A stretch of 41,404 nt of DNA from Fibrobacter sp. (GTDB lineage: Bacteria; Fibrobacterota; Fibrobacteria; Fibrobacterales; Fibrobacteraceae), in contig JAGCPF010000018.1 of the NCBI GenBank assembly GCA_017642335.1, forward strand, positions 1 to 41,404, read 5' to 3'. Shown one piece after another: positions 5,768 through 11,952 of this stretch. The position numbers and the translations under genes were made by a program. The notes beneath the pieces are model-generated. The model was not told the DNA's origin. It ran no database searches and was given only the letters and a program-made list of their open reading frames with translations. The first letter of the stretch is position 1, and the number at the start of each line of letters is the position of its first letter.

Positions 5768-7309
5768 TTACCGTTTCGAGGTGGAAAAATATGCGCCGCG
5801 GGCTTTGTGCGCTGCCCTGCTCGGGACGTTACGGCCCTTGAGGTCGGTGGCGCGGCTTTTGCACCGGTTCGTCGTGCAGTTGGCGCGGATTTCGCGGTCG
5901 CTGTATCCTATACGGGCCCCTCTGATGGATGTTTTCCCGTCTTCGTCTGCGGTCCCTTCGATGGTTTCTTCACTCCCGTCGAGGCTTGCCTTGTAGGGGA
6001 TGGTGGCGCCTTCGAGCAACTTGTCGCTGGTGATGCTCGGCTCGGGCGATTCCTTGTCGCCGATTTCGATTCCCGAGACGGTGAAGGTGGCTTCTTCGTC
6101 GGGCAACAGACCCTTGAGCGATGTCTTGCTGCGCACGCCCTTCACGGTCACGTAGGCGTTGTGGTACAGCGGGGCGATGCCGACGTTTTTCACGCGCACG
6201 GCGGCCGAGACCTTGTTCACGGTGTAGCCTGTGATTTCGAACTTGTAGCCGGCATAGGAACTGGCTTCGTACACGCGGTCCTTGGAGGCGTATTTGCCTT
6301 CGGGTGCGTCGTTGCCGATGACATATGTCATGTGGTACTTCTCGGCGGCCTTTTCCCAGGTGACACCGTAGAGACCGTCGGGGTTCAAGAACTCGTGCTG
6401 GTCCTTATCCTCGTAGTAGCTGATCTCTCCGCCGGCGGGTGCTGTTTTCCATCGATTTTCCCCAATGGCTTGCCAGTTTTTCTCGTTGTCGCCGTCACCC
6501 TGCGAGATGTCGTGTTCCTTGTGCATGAAGGAGTCGTCGAAAAGCCCGAAATGGAGCTTCATCAAATCCTTGCTTGCGACGATGGGGGTGTATTCGTCGT
6601 CTGCGGCGTCAATCGAAATGCTCCAGGGAGTTTCCTTAAACTGCTTGTCGACATGCTTCAGGAATTCGGTCTGGTAATCCTTGCTTGCAAAATTCGAGTC
6701 CGTTATGGTGGTGCCGTAAATGTGGTATTCGGCCCAGTGGCCGAAGCCGACCTGCACGAATGCGATGCGCGGGTCATTGTCGTATTTGGCAGCGAAGTCG
6801 GCGTAGAATTGTTTGTAGAACCATTGGAGTTCATCGAAACCCCAGTTCGCATAATAGGTTACTCCGTCTCCGTCCACGTCGTTTTTCGATTCGTTGTAGC
6901 CGTCCATCTCCTTGATGTATTTCGGGACGGCCGTGGCGCCTACGACTTTTTCGGTGCAGTTGGGGGCGTTTTGGATGGATTCTCCCGGGTACTCGATGCG
7001 AAAACGTACGATGGCCTGGTGCCCGCGGCTCTTGATTCCGTCGAGTAATTTTTCGAAACTGCTCCAGTCGTATTCAATTTTGTCGTCGGATTTGCCTTTG
7101 ACAACGGCGCAAGGGAGGCAATAAGAGAATTCCAGCGAGATGGAACCTTGCAGGTCCTTCTGGTCGTCAGCTTGGTCGGGCCAGAACACGATGCCTTTCA
7201 GGGGCTCGAGTGATTCGATGCTCTTTTCGAGCGCGACGGAGCGGTCTTTCGCGAACGTTGCCGCGGTCAGGGTGGCAAGCGCGATTCCCGAAATAATCCA
7301 TTTGTTCAT
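5768..7309 (-). CDS. Secreted DUF4832-like TIM-barrel protein, glycosidase-related
   Basis: A 513-residue exported protein. Signal peptide MNKWIISGIALATLTAATFA, cleaved near residue 20. The body looks like a (beta/alpha)8 barrel: GIVFWPDQA, SLEFSYCLP, WSSFEKLLDGIKSRGHQAIV, RFRIEYPG, WFYKQFYADFAAKYDNDPRI, VQVGFGHWAEYHIYG. A later GYKFEITGY strand and VRVKNVGIAPLYHNAYV form the beta-sandwich part that I associate with DUF4832. Catalytic acids cannot be assigned with confidence. The C-terminal 45 residues are very basic and end ATDLKGRNVPSRAAHKARG, a tail type seen on Fibrobacter secreted enzymes. Its ATG overlaps the chitinase stop by 4 bp, and its GGAGG lies within the chitinase's last codons, so the two are translationally coupled. 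Confidence 0.7.
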   Translation of the reverse strand: MNKWIISGIALATLTAATFAKDRSVALEKSIESLEPLKGIVFWPDQADDQKDLQGSISLEFSYCLPCAVVKGKSDDKIEYDWSSFEKLLDGIKSRGHQAIVRFRIEYPGESIQNAPNCTEKVVGATAVPKYIKEMDGYNESKNDVDGDGVTYYANWGFDELQWFYKQFYADFAAKYDNDPRIAFVQVGFGHWAEYHIYGTTITDSNFASKDYQTEFLKHVDKQFKETPWSISIDAADDEYTPIVASKDLMKLHFGLFDDSFMHKEHDISQGDGDNEKNWQAIGENRWKTAPAGGEISYYEDKDQHEFLNPDGLYGVTWEKAAEKYHMTYVIGNDAPEGKYASKDRVYEASSYAGYKFEITGYTVNKVSAAVRVKNVGIAPLYHNAYVTVKGVRSKTSLKGLLPDEEATFTVSGIEIGDKESPEPSITSDKLLEGATIPYKASLDGSEETIEGTADEDGKTSIRGARIGYSDREIRANCTTNRCKSRATDLKGRNVPSRAAHKARGAYFSTSKR

Positions 7310-8547
7310 CTTTTTCCTCCGAGGTCAAGCAAGATGATCGGCCGTTCTCCACGGACCCTGTGGCCGAGGGCGTCTACCTTTATGGCGTTCTTGGTGCCAT
7401 TGAAACTGCCTGCGCTGCGGACTTTGCGCGTGTCCCGCGGGCGGAGCGTTTTGATGGCGGTTGTCGGCTCGTCGCGGAGAACCACGGCGATGCTGTCGAG
7501 GATCGGGTTCCCCGTGCCTTCGATGTAGTCGTGCGAGACTTCCCACACCATGATGCCCGCGTAGCCGTTTTCCTTGACCCAGCGGCTCTTGACGGCAGAA
7601 GAATGCGGGTCTTCGAAGGTCACATAACCAGTCGAAGATACGCCGTAAGGAGACACGGAGACGCTGTCAAAGAAGAATTCCCATTCGGTGTTCGCGACAA
7701 TGTCCTTGTATGGTACTTGTTTTGCGGTGCCCTTGGTGAAATCGGTGCCGGGGCCTGTCGCTCCTTCAAATTGAAATCCGAACGAGGGGATTCCGAAGAC
7801 CATCTTTTCTGTCGGGACGCCGCGCTTTTTCCAGTAGTCGCGGGTTTGTTCCCACGACCAGGTGGTGTAACCGCTGTGCGGGTAGAGCGGCGAATCGAAC
7901 ATGGCCTTTTCGTCCCAGTCGCCGGTGATGTCGTAGGTCATGAAGCCGAACCAGTCGAGGTTTTTCACGAGGACTTCGGGCGTGAACCATTTGCCGTAAT
8001 ACTGCGAGCAGGGAAGCGCCGCAGAAAGTGTTTTGCCTTCGGGGAGTGCTGTGCGGAGTTCGGTGAGTAGCTTGTTGTAGGCGATGGTGTCTGCATCGGG
8101 CACGGGGTTGTATTCCCATTCCCAGTCCATGTCGAGGCCGTCCAGGTTGTGGTCGGCGACGAACTGCACGAGGTTAGCGACAAACTTTTGTCTGAGTGCG
8201 TCGTCCGATGCGACAGGCACGAAGTTTTCGCTTTGCCCGCCACCGCCGAGCGAGACGATGACTTTTGTTCCGACGGCGTGGGCGAGAGTCACCATGGAAT
8301 CGAGGGCGCTTGGGTCTTCCGCGGCGTCACCTTTGAGTGAACCGTCCGTATTCGGCGTAATAAAGCTCCACAGCACGTGCGTCAACTTTTCGTACGGCAC
8401 CTTGTCTACGGTGTAGGCGGGCTTGTGCCATTTTCCCCAGTCGGGGTAATAGCCGATGAACAGCGGTGCGGCGCTTGCGGTAGAAAAGCCGGCGATGGCG
8501 AATGCCAGGCCGGCTAGAAACTTTTTGCAGGGATTCTTGTTAGACAT
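7306..8547 (-). CDS. Secreted GH18 chitinase
   Basis: Hydrolyses beta-1,4-linked N-acetylglucosamine polymers outside the cell. A 413-residue protein with signal peptide MSNKNPCKKFLAGLAFAIAG ending near ASA (residue 26), then the GH18 barrel: LFIGYYPDWGKW, the SxGG strand TKVIVSLGGGG (94-104) and the catalytic DGLDMDWE (136-143) with Glu143 as acid and all three Asp present. FMTYDITGDWD and GIMVWEVSHD are the later substrate-site strands. The C-terminal 60 residues are a basic extension (RPRDTRKVRSAG, VDALGHRVRGERP) outside the barrel. There is no carbohydrate-binding module. A strong GGAGGAG lies 6 nt before the ATG. It is 61 bp downstream of lipoprotein B, so probably in the same transcript. 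Confidence 0.95.
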   Translation of the reverse strand: MSNKNPCKKFLAGLAFAIAGFSTASAAPLFIGYYPDWGKWHKPAYTVDKVPYEKLTHVLWSFITPNTDGSLKGDAAEDPSALDSMVTLAHAVGTKVIVSLGGGGQSENFVPVASDDALRQKFVANLVQFVADHNLDGLDMDWEWEYNPVPDADTIAYNKLLTELRTALPEGKTLSAALPCSQYYGKWFTPEVLVKNLDWFGFMTYDITGDWDEKAMFDSPLYPHSGYTTWSWEQTRDYWKKRGVPTEKMVFGIPSFGFQFEGATGPGTDFTKGTAKQVPYKDIVANTEWEFFFDSVSVSPYGVSSTGYVTFEDPHSSAVKSRWVKENGYAGIMVWEVSHDYIEGTGNPILDSIAVVLRDEPTTAIKTLRPRDTRKVRSAGSFNGTKNAIKVDALGHRVRGERPIILLDLGGKR

Positions 8548-8608
8548 ACCACACTCCTCCTCTCCAATATATGTTTTTTTGTGAGGGGGAGTGCGCTATG
8601 CTTGTGCT

Positions 8609-9598
8609 TTATTCCGGATCCTTCAGGCAGTTCGCGCTCATCTCTTTGACGAACGCATTGTTGGAATCGAGTTTTGCCTGGTAGCGCGGATTCACGATGG
8701 TGTCTCCATCGCAAATCTGTTGCCTGGCAACCAGTCCCTTGATTGCGGCTATGGATTCCCTGCTCGGAATTGCATCCAGGCAGGCGTTTGCCGTTGTGTC
8801 GGCGGTCTGTTTTACACTGTCGATGATTGCAGCCTTGTCGCTATTGAATTTCTCGCGCAAGTCATCGGCGCCGATAAAGTCATTCTTGGTGCAAAGCGGG
8901 GACGGCGGTTCCGCGCTGCTGCTAGATACGGGCTCTGCGCTGGAACTGCTTTCTGCGGTCTTTGGCTTGCTGGAGAATTTTTGATCGTACTCTTCGCGAG
9001 TGTATATAGTGGAGTCTTTTAAAACGTACATGCCGCTATCGTCGGCATAGGTGGTGTAGGTGCTGTCGTTGGAACACTCGAACGTTTCTTTAAAATTGTA
9101 TCTAATGCAAGAGGGCGTTTGAACGCCGTAAAGAGCGACTGCCGAGAAATCGGGAGTGTTTTCCAGTTCGGCCTCGATTTCCTCGAGTTCTTCTAGAGTC
9201 TTGGTCGTGTTGGTTTGAAGCTGGTATCTTAGATCTAGCTGGGAAGGCCCGGATGATTTGGTCGATGTACTTTTGGCGAATTCAATGCAGGAACCGGTGG
9301 GAAGGGAGCCTGTTATCTTGCAGGTCGCATTCGGGTTGCTTGCAAGCTTGAAGGCCTTGGTTGCGGCACTGGAACTGGACTGCACGGCGTCGCTGGAACT
9401 TTCTGCGTTGCTGCCGGTTTCGCTGGAACTGGGGGTTGCATCGGACGATGCGGGTTCCGCCGTATCGGATGAACTGATTGTAGCGCTAGAATCGGGAACT
9501 TGCGGGGCTGTGGCACTTTCGCTGTCGCTGCCGCAACTTGCCCAAAAAAGAGCTGTCGAAGAGAGTAAAATGCTTTTCCAATGTTTGCGAATATTCAT
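8609..9598 (-). CDS. Ser-rich lipoprotein B, paralogue of the gene at 4617
   Basis: A 329-residue predicted lipoprotein. Signal peptide MNIRKHWKSILLSSTALFWA with SC as lipidation Cys22. A long Ser/Ala/Thr/Glu linker (DSSATISSSDTAEPASS and similar) is followed by a domain with NATCKITGS, PTGSC, PSCIRYNF and FECSNDS, a second Ser linker, and the C-terminal domain PLCTKNDF, AIIDSVKQT, NACLDAIPS, QICDGDTIVNPRYQAKLDSN. Domain order and Cys spacing match lipoprotein A. The ATG at 9598 is chosen over an upstream in-frame TTG because the paralogue starts MNIRKHW and GAGG precedes it. It is first in a probable operon with the chitinase and the DUF4832-like gene. Confidence 0.87.
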   Translation of the reverse strand: MNIRKHWKSILLSSTALFWASCGSDSESATAPQVPDSSATISSSDTAEPASSDATPSSSETGSNAESSSDAVQSSSSAATKAFKLASNPNATCKITGSLPTGSCIEFAKSTSTKSSGPSQLDLRYQLQTNTTKTLEELEEIEAELENTPDFSAVALYGVQTPSCIRYNFKETFECSNDSTYTTYADDSGMYVLKDSTIYTREEYDQKFSSKPKTAESSSSAEPVSSSSAEPPSPLCTKNDFIGADDLREKFNSDKAAIIDSVKQTADTTANACLDAIPSRESIAAIKGLVARQQICDGDTIVNPRYQAKLDSNNAFVKEMSANCLKDPE

Positions 9599-9636
9599 GG
9601 GTCCTCTAAACAAAATATGTTGTTCTTCTTTTTCAA

Positions 9637-9642
9637 AAATTA
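9637..9642 (-). promoter_or_regulatory. -10 box of lipoprotein B / chitinase operon
   Basis: TAATTT on the minus strand predicts a start near 9630 and a 32-nt leader. The lipoprotein A gene has a matching TATTTT and a 33-nt leader, and the two upstream regions align around AAAAAGATA. Confidence 0.45.
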
Positions 9643-9685
9643 TCTTTTTTTTAATCTCTTGAACAAAGAAAAAATTTTTTCTGTG

Positions 9686-9699
9686 GACAATTTGTACAA
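9686..9699 (-). promoter_or_regulatory. Shared upstream element, copy 2
   Basis: TTGTACAAATTGTC on the minus strand, identical over 14 bases to 5744-5757 and again followed by an AC.GAAAA-like stretch. It is about 56-69 nt upstream of the predicted start of the lipoprotein B operon. Confidence 0.65.
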
Positions 9700-9701
9700 C
9701 G

Positions 9702-9731
9702 AAAAAAAACGCCGTGCGTTTGCTCGGCGTT
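9702..9731 (-). terminator. Terminator of the ACT-domain gene
   Basis: Minus-strand hairpin AACGCCG...CGGCGTT (7 bp, 10-nt loop) followed by a T8 run, about 50 nt after the stop of the gene at 9780. Confidence 0.75.
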
Positions 9732-9779
9732 ATATGTTCTGGACTCCTCGGCTACCCGCCTCGGAATGACGTAATGGAA

Positions 9780-10205
9780 CTATCCCAGCAGTTCTTCCTT
9801 GCTGATAGCCTTGAAGTGCGTGGCTTCGAGAGCTTCAATAGCCTTTTCCGTATCCTGGAAGCGCAGAATCATGATGTTGCTGCCGTTCAGGGTGGAGGGG
9901 TAGGCGTACATGTAGTCAATCTGCTGGCTGCCCACTGCGGTGGAAAGCAGCTCGGCAAGACCGCCGATGGCGGCGTTCACGGGGCAGGCGACCACGTCGG
10001 TGATGGTGGCGCTGAGGCCAGCCTTTGCGAGCACATCCACTGCCTTTTCCGGGTCACTGACGATAAGGCGGATGAGGCCGAATTCGCCCGAGTCGGCAAG
10101 CGTGAGCGAAAGGAGGTTCACGCCGGCGTCGGCAAGCGAGCGGCACACCGCTTGGAGGCGGCCCGGACGGTTGGATACGAAAACTGAAACCTGTGGGATT
10201 TTCAT
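9780..10205 (-). CDS. Tandem ACT-domain protein
   Basis: A 141-residue cytoplasmic protein made of two ACT domains. The first (residues 1-70) reads MKIPQVSVFVSNRPGRLQAV, CRSLADAGVNLLSLTLADSG and FGLIRLIVSDPEKAVDVLAK; the second (about 70-141) has ATITDVVACPV, a helix GGLAELLSTAV and IMILRFQDTEKAIEALEA. ACT domains bind amino acids, so this is probably a small ligand sensor for an aromatic or branched-chain amino acid. Such proteins are commonly encoded beside phenylacetate-CoA ligase and indolepyruvate oxidoreductase genes, as here (paaK lies upstream on the same strand). GGAG precedes the ATG at good spacing. A terminator follows at 9702-9731. Confidence 0.88.
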   Translation of the reverse strand: MKIPQVSVFVSNRPGRLQAVCRSLADAGVNLLSLTLADSGEFGLIRLIVSDPEKAVDVLAKAGLSATITDVVACPVNAAIGGLAELLSTAVGSQQIDYMYAYPSTLNGSNIMILRFQDTEKAIEALEATHFKAISKEELLG

Positions 10206-10240
10206 TGTGTTTTCTCCTGTTTTAAAACTTTTAGGGGTTA

Positions 10241-10351
10241 GGATCTAGGATTTAGGGGCTAGAGAAAGATATCATGGCTTCGCCATTTGTTATAGACGCA
10301 CGAAGTGCGTGATTCTCATTCACTAGCCTCTAGCCCTTAGTCTCTAGATCC
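10241..10351. repeat. Nested imperfect inverted repeat between paaK and the ACT gene
   Basis: Outer arms GGATCTAG (10241-10248) and CTAGATCC (10344-10351) are perfect, and the adjoining TAGGGGCTAGAG-like stretches pair with mismatches. Inside are two perfect hairpins, ATGGC-TTC-GCCAT (10274-10286) and ACGCAC-GAA-GTGCGT (10296-10310). The whole resembles a small interspersed palindromic element rather than a normal leader. Confidence 0.65.
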
Positions 10352-10356
10352 TCTTA

Positions 10357-11694
10357 TCACATCTTCTTGCGGTTGTCGATAACTCTCTTGGCCTTGCCTT
10401 CGCTACGCGGCAGCGAATCGGGTTCGCACAGCGTGACGATGACGGAAATGCCGAGAATCTGTTCGATGGAGTGTTTGAACTTCTTGTTCAGCTGTTCCAT
10501 GGCGCTCATGGAGTCGCTCACCATGTCGCGGGAAACTTCCACCTTGACTTCGAGCGTGTCCATGTTGTTCTTGGTGTCGAGCACGATCTGGTAGTGCGGC
10601 AAAGCCTTCTCTGCGCGGAGGAGGGCAGTCTCGATCTGGCTCGGGAACACGTTCACGCCGCGCATGATAATCATGTCGTCGCTACGGCGGCCGATGCGGC
10701 GGATGCGGCGGATGGTACGGCCGCACTTGCACTTCGTCTTCTCGATAGCGGTGATGTCGCGGGTGCGGTAGCGGATGATGGGCATCGCGCGCTTGCTCAG
10801 GGTAGAGAGCACAAGTTCGCCCTCTTCGCCGTCCGGCAGCGGTTCAAGCGTTTCGGGGTCGACGATTTCGGGGTAGAAGTGGTCTTCGAAGATGTGAATG
10901 CCGTCGCGGCACTCGCATTCGCAACCCACGCCCGGACCCACGATTTCGGAAAGGCCGTAGATGTCGTAAGCCTTGATGCCGGTCTTTTCTTCGATGTAGT
11001 CGCGCATGCCGTCGCTCCACGGTTCTGCACCGAAGATACCGCGCTTCACCTTCAGGTCACGGATGTTGACGCCCATCTTTTCGGCAACGTCAATGATACG
11101 GACAAAGTAGCTGGGCGTTCCGCCTACCGCGGTAACACCGAAATCCTTCATGAGCATCACCTGGCGTTCGGTATTGCCGCCGCTGATAGGGATGACGGTC
11201 GCACCGAGGGCTTCAAAGCCGCCGTGGATGCCGAGACCGCCGGTGAACAGGCCGTAGCCGTAGAAATTCTGCACGATGTCGGTGCTGCGGAAGCCGCAAG
11301 CGAGGAGTCCGCGCTTCACGACCTGGGCCCACACATCCATGTCTTCCTTGGTGTAACCCACGACGATGGGCTTACCCGTGGTGCCGGAACTTGCGTGCAG
11401 ACGCACGACTTCGCTCATGTCGACGGCGAACAGGCCATACGGGTAGGTGTCACGTAAATCCTTCTTCATGGTGAAGGGGAGCTTGGCGACGTCTTTGAGA
11501 GTCTTGATGTCGTCGGGCTTGAGGCCCTTCTCGTCCATGCGTTCACGGAAGAGCGGAACTTTCTCGTAGGCGAGCTTTACGGTGGCGCGCATACGCTGCA
11601 GCTGCAGGTCGCGCAATTTTTCTTCGGGCATGAAGTCCAGCGCCATTTCGGGCAGGACCTTGTTTTCTTCGTCATTCCAGGCGGTTGAACGCAT
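10357..11694 (-). CDS. paaK: Phenylacetate--CoA ligase
   Basis: Activates phenylacetate (or a related aryl acid) to its CoA thioester with ATP, through an acyl-AMP intermediate. The 445-residue length is normal for the family. Motifs: phosphate loop SSGTTGKP (102-109), FYGYGLFTGGLG, GIFGAEPWSD, the adenylate motif YDIYGLSEIVGPGV (about 240-253), YRTRDI (about 312) and the C-terminal hinge RRSDDMIIMRGVNVFPSQIE (about 338-357). A Cys cluster CECECRDG is also typical of the group. In anaerobes this enzyme and its ACT partner often serve aryl-acid assimilation by reductive carboxylation; that role is inferred. The start ATG at 11694 has AAAGGA upstream and a -10-like TATATT at 11732-11727. Confidence 0.95.
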   Translation of the reverse strand: MRSTAWNDEENKVLPEMALDFMPEEKLRDLQLQRMRATVKLAYEKVPLFRERMDEKGLKPDDIKTLKDVAKLPFTMKKDLRDTYPYGLFAVDMSEVVRLHASSGTTGKPIVVGYTKEDMDVWAQVVKRGLLACGFRSTDIVQNFYGYGLFTGGLGIHGGFEALGATVIPISGGNTERQVMLMKDFGVTAVGGTPSYFVRIIDVAEKMGVNIRDLKVKRGIFGAEPWSDGMRDYIEEKTGIKAYDIYGLSEIVGPGVGCECECRDGIHIFEDHFYPEIVDPETLEPLPDGEEGELVLSTLSKRAMPIIRYRTRDITAIEKTKCKCGRTIRRIRRIGRRSDDMIIMRGVNVFPSQIETALLRAEKALPHYQIVLDTKNNMDTLEVKVEVSRDMVSDSMSAMEQLNKKFKHSIEQILGISVIVTLCEPDSLPRSEGKAKRVIDNRKKM

Positions 11695-11726
11695 AGGGGT
11701 TCCTTTAGTTGAATTTTGCGCCTATG

Positions 11727-11752
11727 AATATATAATTATTTCGGAAAGTCAA
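11727..11752 (-). promoter_or_regulatory. Possible paaK promoter
   Basis: On the minus strand TTGACT (11752-11747) and TATATT (11732-11727). The 14-nt spacing is short for sigma-70; a TATTCA two bases further on gives 16 nt. The predicted leader is about 26 nt and includes the ribosome site. Confidence 0.35.
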
Positions 11753-11850
11753 AAGAAGTGGATTGATGTTTTTCTTTTTTTTGCACAAGACGGCATGCGA
11801 AGCGTTTTACATGGTGTGTAATAAGGTATTCATGGGATGTAGCGTGCTTT

Positions 11851-11856
11851 TATAAT
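11851..11856 (+). promoter_or_regulatory. -10 box of bamA
   Basis: A consensus TATAAT predicts a start near 11863 and a leader of about 90 nt. It argues against the in-frame TTG at 11857 as start codon, because that codon would lie upstream of the transcript. The -35 is weak. Confidence 0.45.
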
Positions 11857-11952
11857 TTGGGAGGTGGGCTAGGTTGGTTTATTTTTTGTATTTTTGGGCG
11901 GTATTTTGGAATTTTTTCTGTATCTACAGGTAGGTTTATTCTGCGCTTACGA

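Noticed and set aside
8566..8571. TATATT as a separate chitinase promoter
   Set aside because: The predicted start would fall inside the Shine-Dalgarno, leaving about 12 nt; cotranscription from lipoprotein B over a 61-bp gap is simpler.
11857..11952. TTG at 11857 as bamA start, adding 32 residues
   Set aside because: The consensus TATAAT at 11851-11856 would put the codon before the transcript start, and the extra residues are T-rich-codon noise. The ATG at 11953 is kept with reservation.
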